Below, piece by piece: positions 20,226 to 31,093 of a stretch of DNA of 64,000 nucleotides. Position 1 is the stretch's first letter; each line of letters begins with the position of its first letter. The position numbers were made by a program, and so were the translations under genes. This DNA is from Gracilaria domingensis (Eukaryota; Rhodophyta; Florideophyceae; Gracilariales; Gracilariaceae): NCBI GenBank assembly GCA_022539475.1, contig VCMS01000037.1:278364-342363 (forward strand), written 5' to 3'. The notes below the pieces were generated by a model. It had not been told where the DNA came from, searched no databases, and saw nothing but the letters and a program-made list of their open reading frames with translations.

Positions 20226-22770
20226 CAACACAAAATAAATTACCCAAGAAGTTGCTGTGAGGGTGTTTAGTAGAGCCGCAATTTCTCCCAGATCACTTGA
20301 ACACTGGTTTCGATGGTTGTAAGGCAGGGAGTTTCAATCCAATGCGCGGCAATAGTTTCCGTTTGAATCTACTAGCTGTGAGCAGACGGGAGGGGTCCTG
20401 TGTCAGTGCGATTCCTCTCCCTGCAGCGCGTGGCGTCTACCGCGATTCCTGCAGATGGCTTGCGTCCGTTGACCTGTCCGAGATATCGTCAGATTGTGCT
20501 GGGTAGTAAAAGATAACTTTGTCATTCCTCTCGTATTTGTACGTGACGCCATAATACAGTACAAAAGATCAGCAAGGCAGACTAGTCACCTCGAGGTGTC
20601 CAAAAGCTGTGGGTTCGACGAAGACAATCAAAATAGGAGTTGATTTCATGTCTGTGGATGCGGATCGAGACTCAAGGTGTCAGGCGTTAGTTTAGACCAC
20701 TGTGGTGTCACATTGTAATCGACTCACAAGTCAAAACTGGATTTCTTATACAGGAGATGTGGCTTTTCCCGCCTACGAAGGTACCCTGAGTGGAAACGAG
20801 GGATTGACTGCAGAAGAAAGCGTGTACCACGGATACTGGCATCGGGGCGGGTCGAAGAACCCCGTTGCAATATAATCCAGATATGCGAAAAGGGCCGCAT
20901 GACAACATTGTGTGCTTACTTTCGTTATTCGGCGAAGACAGGCACAATGGGATTGACGGACAGTCTCGACGAATGGGGACGAGGGGTTTCTTCTCGTCCT
21001 CCGAGGAAGAAGGGGATTGTCACAGCTGTGACGGATCAATCGATCGGGTTGTCGCCGATACGACGACAACCTGATCGATTGATCTGAACGGAACTTGTGT
21101 TTGAGACTCTCAAATTGAGAGGGGCTTTCATTGATCTAACAAAAGGCGCCGAAGAAGGCTCATGAATCGCATGTATTAATATATCTCGATTGAATGGGTT
21201 TCCATTCAATTTGATTTTAGCTACCACTGTATTGAGCTATTCATGTATTGCCTGTCTGAACTTCAGGCTCTGAAGAGTCTTCAGATATACTGTCATACAG
21301 TCCCCAGGTAGCCTTAAGGATACCCCCTTTAGGCTGGGAAGAACACCTCATGTCCCTTGTGAACAGTGGCCTATACCCTTTGCACTGTAAAGGCGTAGGA
21401 TCTGATATAATTGCCACCACCTGCCTGTCAAGACACAATTCAGAACCAATTGGTTTCCTCTTTCGAGTAGAGTAGAGCCTCTTTCAGACAAGACCAGTGG
21501 AGCTTATCGTAGTCGTTCTATCAGACTGGAAAGAGAAACACCCATTGAAAATTTTTCCATAATTCAGAGCTATTGCGTGCATTCCCTAGTGCGGGGAAAG
21601 AGAGATACCAACGCGCTTGGTGAAGTCAAACTGTTGTAGTTGTTGAGAAACTTCGGAGAAAGATGAATTCTGAGGATAGAATTACAAACTTTACTTTGAG
21701 GCGCACGGTGCGGAAATCAAACAATGTCGGGTTGAATTGCTATCGAGATAAAATCCTCCCATACGCGAGAGTAGGTTTGGGTCCTGGAATATCATTCCCG
21801 CGGCACGTCTACATCCGGATGAGTCATTGAGACTCATCATGACCTGACTTCAAGCAGAATTTTTGAAAATAGTGCAGAGGGGCGACCACTGACTAGTGAT
21901 ACACGGTTTTACTCCAAGGGCAAGGAAGCGTTCCTTGCCATTTTCGTAGAAAGTGTAGCCGCTCTTAGCTCCGTAAACGCCATTTGACAGATCAGACTTT
22001 GATTGAAAGTCGAGATATGATTTTAACCTATATACGGAATGGGAGATATGGGTGTGCTCAACGTGGATAGACCTGTGGATGAGTGTTGGTATCAGGTTGG
22101 GGGTCGCCCTTCATCGTGCGAAATACCCTCCTTGTCTTGCTTCTGCCCTTGAAACCTTATTTTCAAATGCGCGACAATCACAATCAGGACAAGCTTCGCC
22201 AAAAATACTTGCGTGCTTGACCAAGCTTATACCATAATTCGCGTACAAGTGTATATGACGGACAAGAATTCAGATATGACACCCATTTCTATTTTGTCAG
22301 GTATAAGCCCCCCGACTTCCGCGAAAGTATCTGGATCTAAATCAGATATCAATTTCAACCAATTCACTCGGTTAGAAGAGTTAGGTAAAGTCTGTCTGAC
22401 AATATGGATACTGTACGCTACTACTACTCTCTTATCCTTGCGAAGAGAAGCATTTGTTTAATGGTAAGTTACAGTGAATGGCTTCTACACGTACCAAAGG
22501 TAACATGATTTTGAGACAAAATGTGAGTTCAAAGCCGCGATGTCAACTCTAGTTACAGTACTTTCTTTGACCCTCAATTCAACCGAGGCTTCCACCTAAC
22601 ATTGGTATTCTCATGTAAACGAGAAGTCGTTGTCACTTCCGAGTCAGTCATGAGGAAGGTGGCTCACCCTTCGGAAAAACACTACTTAAACCGGTCTTGT
22701 CGGGCCTCACTCATCCTCGAATCCCCGACCAAAGTCAATCGGCTGCCGTCCTCAACTCATCTCTACTACC
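20226..22770. other. Intergenic after channel gene B
   Basis: The first ~1.4 kb is the duplicated 3' flank, including a GATCAATCGATC...GATCGATTGATC inverted repeat near 21030-21085. From 21663 to 22770 I see no gene, RNA or repeat that I can support. Confidence 0.6.
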
Positions 22771-23451
22771 ATGAAGAGCGTCATCTTTGTTCTGCTTTGC
22801 GCAGCTTTCCTGTGCTGCACCGTCCTCGCAAGCGTTGTCACCGAGAAGAAGGACTTGGCCCCGACTTCCGCCAAAGCGAATGGATTGAAGGAAGCAGATG
22901 GCGATCTCATAACTACCGCTCGCTGGGGCGATGATGATGACGACGACGATGATGATGGTGGCCGACGCGGTCGCCGGGGAGTCCGTGGCAGACCAGGAAG
23001 AGGTTTTAGGTTTGGTGGTCCAGGATTTCCCTACTATCCAGTGCCGTACCCGTACGGCCCGTACGGTCCGTACTACCCATACGGCTTCCCGGCCCCGAGA
23101 CCATTCGTTCCCCGCCCGAGACCGTTTGTTCCGGCACCGCCTGCCCCGCGCCCACCGGCACCTCGTCCGGCACCTCGTCCGAGGCCTGCAGCTCCCCGTC
23201 CTCGCCCACCGGCCCCGCGTCCACGCCCGTTGCCCCAAGTGCCCCGCCCGGTCTTGCCGCCGAGGCCGTTCTCTCCCCCGCCGAGGCAGTTCATTCCCCG
23301 CCCTATCCCGAGGCCGGTTTTCGTTCCGCAGCGACCGCCAGTCGTTCAGCAGCCGAGGAGAAAGAGGAGGAAGTGCCGCAAGGGTAGCGACAGCGACAGC
23401 GATGGTGGCGATGGCGACGACAGCAGCGATTGCTCCTCCGACTCCGATTAA
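22771..23451 (+). CDS. Secreted proline-rich protein with acidic run and acidic Ser/Asp tail
   Basis: 226 residues, ATG at 22771, no intron. Residues 1-20 form a clear signal peptide. After a short spacer comes a run of nine Asp (about 54-62), then an RG-rich stretch, a P/Y/G segment with repeated PYGPY units (about 88-100), a long PRP/APRP region (about 103-195), a basic RRKRRK cluster, and a tail of alternating Ser and Asp. This fits an extracellular matrix or wall-associated protein, perhaps binding cations or sulfated polysaccharide through its charged ends. No enzyme domain is present and no family is recognised. Proline-rich wall proteins and mineral-binding matrix proteins share this look by composition only. 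Confidence 0.8.
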   Translation: MKSVIFVLLCAAFLCCTVLASVVTEKKDLAPTSAKANGLKEADGDLITTARWGDDDDDDDDDGGRRGRRGVRGRPGRGFRFGGPGFPYYPVPYPYGPYGPYYPYGFPAPRPFVPRPRPFVPAPPAPRPPAPRPAPRPRPAAPRPRPPAPRPRPLPQVPRPVLPPRPFSPPPRQFIPRPIPRPVFVPQRPPVVQQPRRKRRKCRKGSDSDSDGGDGDDSSDCSSDSD

Positions 23452-24631
23452 GTCAAACTTCCTAAGTGGATAGCAAAGCGAGGAATTGATGTGTCATATT
23501 CACATGTCGCTGTTCAGATTCCACACTTTCGTACTTGAGTAAATGGCTAGAGGAGAAGAGAATATCCCGATGCCAGTAAATGTTTTGATTTCGTGACCGG
23601 TAGTGCTCATATATAAATGCGCGAAGAGTAATACGTTATGCATTTGATAACTTATCGCGCCTTTAACGGATTATGTCATCCTCAGACGCGTATAGAACTT
23701 GCCCATCGGTGTCTGGTCTGCTTTAAGAGAAAGCGGGACAAAATGTCGAATAAGTTTTCTTTCGTGATTGTGTTCATGGCATCTTCCGTATGATAGTGCG
23801 CATGTCTTATCCTTGCGAGCTGTAGGCAAGACTTAAGCTACACATACTGTCTTCTCGAGTTCTGATCTTTCATCTTTGGAAACCAGATCCCGTTCCAGAC
23901 TGCATTTGCAGGAGCGCATATGCCAGAGATGATGCCTGTTCAGCCTACACTGTCCAGCTGCAGTGCGCTAATGATCTGACTATGGAACTGCCTCTCAAAG
24001 TTTGCCTGGTAACCTCGCATTTCAAACGTATTACCCGAAAAGTTTTCATTATTATAGGCTTTTTTTAAAATGAATAGAACATACAATAAGCTGAATGTTC
24101 GAAAAATTAAAAACAAATCTAATAGAACAAATTTTCGCGTGTCTTTTTCTTGTTCTTCGCTCCAGAAGCGAGGACCAAACGCCGGACATGGACATGTCAA
24201 AATTTGTCCGTGTCTTTTTTTAGAAAGGCTATAAGAACGATTCGTTCGTTGTAAATCCTTTGAGAATTGATATCATGTAAAGGCTTCAATTTAATTTAAA
24301 AATGGAAATCCCTTTTAAATTAAAATAATGTTACGATTCCATTCACAGCTGGATGTGATGCACACAACATGTACGACGGTCAAGGGTAAAAATGTCCCAT
24401 CTTCGTTGACTACGTTGGTCTATCTTCCCGCCACACCGACGGCGGGTCTTTCGCTCATTCAAAGGTATACTAGAAGGATACAAAGGGAGCTTATCGAAAT
24501 CTTTTTTCTCGTGTGCTGCGAGAGCCTGGGCAATTAATTCGTTCCGGAGATCCATCCTGTCCTAAAGCGCCCTACTTGCCCAACTTGCTTTCGTAAATTG
24601 GTTCTTCTCTGTTGGAATCATCTAAACAACG
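23452..24631. other. Intergenic
   Basis: AT-richer than its surroundings, no credible gene. Contains a 12-bp perfect inverted repeat (24290-24301 with 24313-24324). Confidence 0.6.
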
Positions 24632-25429
24632 ATGAGTATGGACATTGACAATCCTCCATTTCAAGGGCAGGGCACAGGTGTGGATGCAATGTTAGGTATG
24701 AAGACTGAAACAAATGCTGGTCGACGAGACGGTAGAGCCCAGGGAGAAATGCGCGCCATGACAGTATCGCACGGGGAGTTCAGTCGAGCAGATGGTTCTG
24801 CTCGTATTAGACTAGGTGGCACCGACGTCATCGTAGCAATATATGGGCCCATGGACTGTCCGCACAACAAGCAACAGGTGGAGGCACTGCATGTGCATGT
24901 GGCCTATCGTCGTCGTGAACGATTGGGTACTTCACTTGGCGCTGCAGATTCTATAGTGTCAAATGAGTCTGTATTAACGAGAGACCTACAGGCCACTGTG
25001 ACCGATGTAGTTCTCGCTGCGCTTCACCCACGCAAAGCGGTGGTTGTCGCTGTTCAGGTGCTTTCAGATAACGGTGGGGTCGTTGCATCCGCGATTAATG
25101 CCACCACAATGGCTCTGTTAGACGCTGGTCTGCCCATGAGGGCTCTACCGCTGGCAGCCTCGGTGTCCATCCACAATAATGCGCTCATAGTAGATCCTGT
25201 GCTGGTGGAGGAGAGGGAAGCTCATGCCGTCATAACTATTACGAATGATACAGCTTTAGAGAAAGATGACGGCTTTATGTCAGTGTATACATTAAGAGAC
25301 TGCGGGGGGGAAGAAATATTTGCAACCGCAGTCGCAGTTTGCCGTCAACTCGTAGTCAAGACGAGAGCATTCCTGAGGCTCAGCCTGGAACAAAAGGCCG
25401 CACTACGACAGATTTGGAACGCTTCGTAG
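24632..25429 (+). CDS. RRP46: RNA exosome core subunit RRP46 (EXOSC5-type, RNase PH fold)
   Basis: 265 residues from ATG at 24632. Rrp46 is one of six RNase PH-like subunits of the nine-subunit exosome ring that channels RNA to the nuclease Rrp44/Rrp6 in nucleus and cytoplasm. The family opening motif R-x-DGR-x2-x-E-x-R is at about 31-41. DGSARI followed by a G-T-x-V-x-x-A-x-YGP strand spans about 54-73, and the A-(L/I)-NA-x3-AL-x-DAG-(L/I)-PM-R block is at about 162-180, which separates Rrp46 from Rrp41/Mtr3 by spacing. The usual phosphate-binding residues appear degenerate, as expected for an inert ring subunit. Its stop lies 30 bp from the stop of the convergent bromodomain gene. MTR4, an exosome partner, is encoded at 37.2 kb. 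Confidence 0.85.
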   Translation: MSMDIDNPPFQGQGTGVDAMLGMKTETNAGRRDGRAQGEMRAMTVSHGEFSRADGSARIRLGGTDVIVAIYGPMDCPHNKQQVEALHVHVAYRRRERLGTSLGAADSIVSNESVLTRDLQATVTDVVLAALHPRKAVVVAVQVLSDNGGVVASAINATTMALLDAGLPMRALPLAASVSIHNNALIVDPVLVEEREAHAVITITNDTALEKDDGFMSVYTLRDCGGEEIFATAVAVCRQLVVKTRAFLRLSLEQKAALRQIWNAS

Positions 25430-25459
25430 TAGTTGCACTCGGGGAAGACTATTTGAACC

Positions 25460-28400
25460 CTAAAAGTCGAATTCAGGCGGACCTGACGGAGAAGATGCAA
25501 TTCCCCCAACCCCAAACAACAGGTTCTCCATCATCTGATCCGGTGTCTCGCTCACAGGCACATTAATCCCCTGAGATCCTCTCATATCATTCACCGAAGG
25601 AATGCTTGCTATACTTGGGTTCCCAGATTGGGTTGGGAATGTTCCAAAATTTGGGTTACCAATTCCGTTCCCACCTGAACCGCCACTAACTGCCATACCT
25701 TCAGCCCCTGTTGCGCCGTTAGTCGGAGCAGTGAAGTTGCTCAAGCGCTGCCCCATCAAAAGTCTATTGTTTTGGGCAGAAATCTTCTGAAGCGCGACCC
25801 CTATGCCGCCCTCCGGTATGAACCCTTGATTCCCAGCGTTTGGAGGGTTTTGAGCATTGAGATTCGTCGGGTTGAACATAGTTGTGGGGTTAGTTCCCCG
25901 GAACGCAAGAGGATTAAAATTAGAAGCCCCCATATTCTGAAAGCCTTGCTGTGTTTGAGGTATTGACTGCTGAAGAAGATTTTGCCGTTGAAGGGATTCA
26001 GAAGAGGGAATTATCCCAATAGATTGTGAACCACCAATTTCAACCCCTGGTGGCCTTGAGAACATTGCAGAATTGATGGAACTACTTGCATGAGCTGGTT
26101 CCTTCATCTGTGCCCCAACAGTACCTGCTTTCGCGTTAACGAAACTCGGCGGACCAGGGCGTTGAAGCTGCTGACCAATATTAAAACGATCTTGATTGCC
26201 AGCCCTTGCTGCTAATACGTCAAGAACAGACCCACCCATGTTCGCCCGTTGAGGATTGGCCTGGCCTACGTGTTGCTGGATCGGTACACCCGGAAACGAA
26301 CGCGAAAATCCTTGTAACAAGTTAGCATTAGGCATCACACCCATCCTTTGATCCAGTATAACTCCGTGGGGTATTCGTGTCCGAGGACCTCGACCAGATC
26401 CATTAGATGACGGTGAGCGACGAGAAACAGACTGTGGCGTCTTCTTCTGAATCGGAGGCTTGGATACACCATTAGGAGATAAGCCCGGAATAATGGTCTG
26501 AAGCTGATTCGGGGTTGCACTCATTTGCGTGCGTCCATTCTGAGTACCGATAGGCTTTTGCATGCTCTGAAAGAAGCTCGACTGTGTTGCAAAATCCTTA
26601 GGTCGCATCTGCCTTGTCTTCTCCCAGAAGAGGCCACAAGGTATGCAAAGGTCTCTCGAGGCCATCAACTCGTTAGTTCGCCATCTTGGGGTATTGGTTG
26701 TACCACAGTTGGAGCAGGTGATCTTCGCATCAATTGACAACCCGGCAGCCGTAAATGCGGCCGAAGGCCTTCCAAGGGCATTTGGGGGGACTGCAGACGG
26801 AACCTGGTTGTGCCCAAGTAGACCCAGCTGAGGATTTCGCTGAGCTGATACTTCAAGGACAGAGGCATTCACTTTCTGCGTTTGTGAAGCTGCAAGCTGC
26901 TGCGGACCTTTAGCGCTGGAGTTTGGATTCTCCTGCTTCATGCTTGGCAACGGTTCTTTTGGGGGTAGAGCCACTTTTCGCATTTGCTGCACTATGAGTG
27001 CTGCTTGCTTCTCCGCTTCAACACGTCGCTGCTTTTTTTCTTCAGCTCTCCGGCGTTGGAACTCAACAAGAACGTTTGTCTGCTGAGCAGGGTTATTCAC
27101 AATCTTGGCAGCCGTTTCCGGCCGTAGCTGCGAAAGAAAGCGTTGCGCATGCTTTTGCAAAGCTTCAATTCGTTTGGCCTCGTTTGCAGAAATGCGAATA
27201 GCACTCATGGCTGCAAGACGTACAATATCGCTCAACGTTGCCAAACTCACACCATGAGGCATAGAGAAATCCACAATCTGTGACGGCGTGTTCTCAACCT
27301 CCTTAATCAAATCCTCGTCGAGGAATTTGCGTAAGCCGTCAATACCGTTGTACTCGTTGATGGTTCTTTGCATCTTCGGCAAGATAGAAAACATTCGACC
27401 ATTAATGCGATCAATATCATCCGCCAACTCGGTAATTGCCTCCTTGTTCCAAAGCTTTAGCGGTTTGTGCAGCGGAATAGACGAATGAACCGCATTTTCT
27501 GCCTTGATAGCCATTGCGACCTCTTTTGGAGAGAGCCCACTGTTTCGTAACCGTTCGTGCTGGGCGCGGAGCATGAGCTCGGGGCTGAGGATTTCTGTGA
27601 CAATATCTGACGCAATCGAACCACTACCTCTGACAAAATGGTAGAGTGACTCAGCATAATCGCTGACGTAGACAAAATCGGTTCGCGGATCCGGGGTACA
27701 TGGATTGCAGAGTCTGCTTGCAGGCAGCGAGTCGCAAAGAAGCGGTGGAATCGAGTCGCGACGACATGTATGTGCCTCGACGGGATCAGCTGGAGCCCAA
27801 TGATCTTGACGAGGATTATAACGCACTATAGGGATATGAGCAATACTACCATCGGGTTTCGTATACTGAGGCATAGGAGCATTGAGCATACTCCTCTTGT
27901 ATAGGCCAGTGGTTCCGGCGTATTGCAAGCGCAGCACTTCGGCAATCGCATTCTCTTCCGGACTCCTGCCCGAGTGGTAATCGCTCGTGAAATCAGCGGA
28001 TGCCATGGGGTCAGAAAGATCACGGATTCGCGACGTTCGAACGCTGTTCGCAGGCGAGTACGGACTGGCGGAGCCGTGCAGACGGGCGTTGAGCATGGCG
28101 GCGTTGGCGGCCATAGTTTCGCGACGCTTCCTGTACTTCTCCTTCCAGCGGTGGAGTACCTCCTTGTCCTTCTCAAGCTGCTGGCGAGTGTTAACAATGA
28201 GCTTGTCTGTGAGCCGACGCAGCTCGATTGCCTTCTTACTAAAGACATTGGTAGGCTCCTTTCCGTTGAAGAGCAGACAGTTGGACCAAATGAGGTCGAG
28301 GTCCTTGCGGAACTCGCCGAGGCTCTTGTACTCGCTGGCCATGAGCTTGGAACGCACGGTGGAGAGGTCCATGGGGCGTTTAATGATGTCAAGGTAGCCC

Positions 28401-28639
28401 GCGACGCCCTTGACGGGCTCGAGGAAGATGTCATAGTGGTCCTTCTTGCTGAGCCTATCGAGCACGTCGCCACATCGCTGTTTGAAGCACTCTGCGAGAG
28501 GGGGCGGGCGCTCGCGGCCGTCGCGCGGGGCGTTGGGCGGACGGCCGCGCCCGCGGGCGGAGGAGGGCTTCTTACGGGCGGGCGTGTTGGAGTTGAGGGA
28601 CGAGTCGGTGGCTGGGCGGCGACGCTTAGCAGCTCCCAT
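25460..28639 (-). CDS. Bromodomain protein with AT-hook and GATA-type zinc finger
   Basis: 1059 residues. The ATG at 28639 is the first in the frame; a longer open frame upstream has no ATG and is GC-rich promoter DNA. An AT-hook-like RGRGRPP is at about 29-36. A bromodomain spans about 50-148, with the acetyl-lysine-binding Asn at N125 and an RKDLDLIWSNC helix that resembles Spt7 and BRD7/9 types. A basic/coiled region lies near 520-560. One GATA finger (C-x2-C-x17-18-C-x2-C, about 639-665) is followed by a 390-residue P/Q/N/G-rich disordered tail. The likely role is a nuclear chromatin reader combining acetyl-histone and DNA binding, perhaps a SAGA- or SWI/SNF-like complex subunit; this is inference. 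It is divergent from a second bromodomain gene 362 bp away. Confidence 0.8.
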   Translation of the reverse strand: MGAAKRRRPATDSSLNSNTPARKKPSSARGRGRPPNAPRDGRERPPPLAECFKQRCGDVLDRLSKKDHYDIFLEPVKGVAGYLDIIKRPMDLSTVRSKLMASEYKSLGEFRKDLDLIWSNCLLFNGKEPTNVFSKKAIELRRLTDKLIVNTRQQLEKDKEVLHRWKEKYRKRRETMAANAAMLNARLHGSASPYSPANSVRTSRIRDLSDPMASADFTSDYHSGRSPEENAIAEVLRLQYAGTTGLYKRSMLNAPMPQYTKPDGSIAHIPIVRYNPRQDHWAPADPVEAHTCRRDSIPPLLCDSLPASRLCNPCTPDPRTDFVYVSDYAESLYHFVRGSGSIASDIVTEILSPELMLRAQHERLRNSGLSPKEVAMAIKAENAVHSSIPLHKPLKLWNKEAITELADDIDRINGRMFSILPKMQRTINEYNGIDGLRKFLDEDLIKEVENTPSQIVDFSMPHGVSLATLSDIVRLAAMSAIRISANEAKRIEALQKHAQRFLSQLRPETAAKIVNNPAQQTNVLVEFQRRRAEEKKQRRVEAEKQAALIVQQMRKVALPPKEPLPSMKQENPNSSAKGPQQLAASQTQKVNASVLEVSAQRNPQLGLLGHNQVPSAVPPNALGRPSAAFTAAGLSIDAKITCSNCGTTNTPRWRTNELMASRDLCIPCGLFWEKTRQMRPKDFATQSSFFQSMQKPIGTQNGRTQMSATPNQLQTIIPGLSPNGVSKPPIQKKTPQSVSRRSPSSNGSGRGPRTRIPHGVILDQRMGVMPNANLLQGFSRSFPGVPIQQHVGQANPQRANMGGSVLDVLAARAGNQDRFNIGQQLQRPGPPSFVNAKAGTVGAQMKEPAHASSSINSAMFSRPPGVEIGGSQSIGIIPSSESLQRQNLLQQSIPQTQQGFQNMGASNFNPLAFRGTNPTTMFNPTNLNAQNPPNAGNQGFIPEGGIGVALQKISAQNNRLLMGQRLSNFTAPTNGATGAEGMAVSGGSGGNGIGNPNFGTFPTQSGNPSIASIPSVNDMRGSQGINVPVSETPDQMMENLLFGVGGIASSPSGPPEFDF

Positions 28640-29001
28640 GGGCGGAGGGGAGGGGCGCGGGAGGGGGGTGGAAGGGGAGGAGGGGAGGGGCGGGGAGGGG
28701 CGCGGCGCGGGGGGGGGGAGGAATGGCAGGAGGGGAGAAGAGGGGGAGCTGGTGGCTGCCACGGGCGCGCGCGGTGTGCGCCTGGGCGCTTCAACGCGTG
28801 GGCTGGAGCGGCGCGCGTCTGCTGATGTCAACGCGAATTTCGGGGGCGGCCAGCGGCGCGGCGGCGCGCCCAAAAATTGGCGCGCAAATGGAGCCGGCGC
28901 CGGCTGCGCGTGGCGGCGTGGCGGCTGCACGCGCGTGTGCAAGCGGCTGCGGGCGCTGCGCCCCGCGCCCACCCGAGCGCGCGCGCCCCGTCTCCGTCCA
29001 C
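28640..29001. promoter_or_regulatory. Shared divergent promoter region of two bromodomain genes
   Basis: 362 bp, very GC-rich with G-runs, between two genes reading outward. Long ORFs in it on both strands are shadows of composition. Confidence 0.6.
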
Positions 29002-30842
29002 ATGGCGCCGTCGCGCCCGCCCCGCGCGCCCGCGCGCGCGCTGCGCGACCCCAAGGAGCTGCTCAAGAAGCGCGGCGCCGACCTGCTGCGCAAGATCTCC
29101 GACCGCGACCGCTATGGCATCTTTCTGCAGCCCGTGGACGTCGACGCCATCGACGGCTACGCGCAGCTCATCGCGCGCCCCATGGACCTGTCCACCTGCC
29201 AGAACAACCTCGCCATGGGCGTGTACCGCACGCCCATGGAGCTTCGTGCCGACCTCGACCTCATCTGGTCCAACTGCTGCACCTTCAACGCCGATGACTC
29301 CATCTACTTCAAGGAGGCCGTCCGCCTGCGCGCCCTGGCCGCGCGCTACTACGACGACTTGGTCCGCGCGCTCGTCAAGGACGGCGTCGCCTCCGCGCTC
29401 GGTCTGTCTCGCGGCGGTGCGTCTTCCTCCGGCCGCCTGCCGCCGCGGAGACCGCCGCGTCCGCGCTCGTCCGACTTTTCGGCGCGGCTGCAGTCGCCGT
29501 CCTTGCAGCACTCCGACCTGCTTTCCGTTGACGCTGACGGCGACACTCAGTCCGCTTCGGCGCCTCGGCCGCTCATGCTTCCTCGCGCGACGTGCACCTG
29601 AGACGAGCGCGCGTCAGCTACGATGCCGCCGTCACCGCGGCCATCGCCGCCATTCATGAGGCTCGGCAGGCTGCACAACTCGCGGGCTTGCCGGACGCGC
29701 CGCCTTCTACAGAAGAACCCATCTTCAACGGTCCCAACAATGAGCTTCGGGATGCGTCCCCAGCGCAGTACGGTGCTTCGTTTGTACGCAAGTTCCCGTT
29801 GCTGCACAGTCAGCGCATCAGGGACAGTATCTCGCAGATTCCGCTTGCGTGGAGAAGGATTGGCCGTTGGCACTCGCGCGGGGCCACGCAACCGTCCTTA
29901 CTCACAGAGGATCGTGTGCGAAATGTACGGTATGGATTGCAGTATGAACGCTTCGTGACAGAATCGGCACCCATGGCGCGCCGTCTTCTGGCTTGTGTAC
30001 TAGACGCTGAGGTTGTTCAGCAGCATGATGTTGCGCTGATGGAGAAAGTTTCGCCGGTGGCGAACGGCGTTTCACATGGCGGGGAGCAAGCGCTCAAGAA
30101 GCTGTCATCTGCTGCGACAGCGAATGACGTGCATGGCGACGGAAAGAAGAACGGAGTGACAGACGCGATGGATGTAGACAAGGAAGAAAGTCGAACTAGA
30201 TCGAATGGGGAGAATAGAACGCCCAAGTCTAGGAAACGACCGCGTGCCAACAATGAGCTGACGAGGGCGAATGGCGCGTACACGAACCATAATGACGGAG
30301 GGTTCCGCGATCAGCTGAGAGAATTGATTGGTCATAAGCGACTGAAACAAGTATCAGCGCAGCGCGTTGAAGAGCTTTCTCAATCGTGTCTTTCGGTGCC
30401 ACCGAAGCAGTCGATCTACCGGGTGCGGTCGCTGTTGCGGGCGAAAAGAATCGATCCGAAATTCGTGAGCTCACTGATGACAGACGACCCCGAGAGCTAC
30501 TCGGCCGAGCCGCAGAACAACGGCGCTCAGGACGGAGGAGTAAGCGCGTCGCACCATCGCAAGGTGGAGTTGTTGCTGAACAACAACTATGAAACGATGA
30601 TGAACGTGCTGCGCTTGCGGGCCCTACGGGAGAACTGCGCGGAAAGCATGGTGGAAAGCGTGGAAGACAAGGAGCGAGATAGCGTGGAACGACTGGCCGA
30701 TGGGCTGTGCCTGGCCGTGCGTAGCGTGCCGCCGCGCATGTTGGTGCACCCGGCCGACGCGGCCGAGAGCCTGCTGTGCATGGCGCGGACCATCAACAGT
30801 CAGCAGCCGGCGGGCGGCGACGGCGGTGGCGGGGAGTCGTAG
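29002..30842 (+). CDS. Second bromodomain protein, two exons
   Basis: Exons 29002-29416 and 29551-30842 give 568 residues. The 134-nt intron (donor GTGCGT, acceptor CTCAG) removes a segment that would otherwise end the first frame at 29601, and it joins two frames in phase. Other acceptors nearby (AG at 29492-29493 or 29507-29508) lead to stops. The bromodomain is at about residues 16-120, with N96 at the acetyl-lysine-binding position and an LRADLDLIWSNC helix nearly matching its divergent neighbour. The rest is helical and charged, with a KSRKRPR-type nuclear localisation signal and no zinc finger. Parts of the middle also resemble the neighbour, so the two are probably old paralogues. Codon use in exon 1 is strikingly GC-rich. 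Confidence 0.75.
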
Positions 30843-31093
30843 GCGGGCGCCTGCGGCGTTGTACCTTCGCAGATGCAGAGCGACTTTACCGAACTCGCGC
30901 GTTGTCATCGCGCGCCCCGAGGCGCTGGCTCACTGTAAATCAAATTCAAGTTCTGTTTTCGAGACGCGCGCTTTACGCTTCGCTGCGCTTGCGACGCTGT
31001 CGAGATCTTCCGTGGCGGCCACCGTAGTTGCCGCCTCCATTGACTTCAGCCTTCTTCTTCGACTTCAGCACCGGCCGAGTTCGCACCGCCAAC

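Larger units (their letters stand above)
17767..21662. repeat. Segmental duplication, copy B
   Basis: The partner of 10494-16845, lacking the ~205-bp insert and the DNA transposon found in copy A. It serves as the empty-site reference for both insertions. Confidence 0.9.

Noticed and set aside
27923-28825. 300-codon plus-strand ORF opposite the bromodomain gene
   Set aside because: Complement of the GC-rich conserved bromodomain coding strand, with low-complexity G/R content.
28446-29297. 283-codon plus-strand ORF across the divergent promoter
   Set aside because: GC-driven open frame overlapping both bromodomain starts; the bromodomain reads in another frame.
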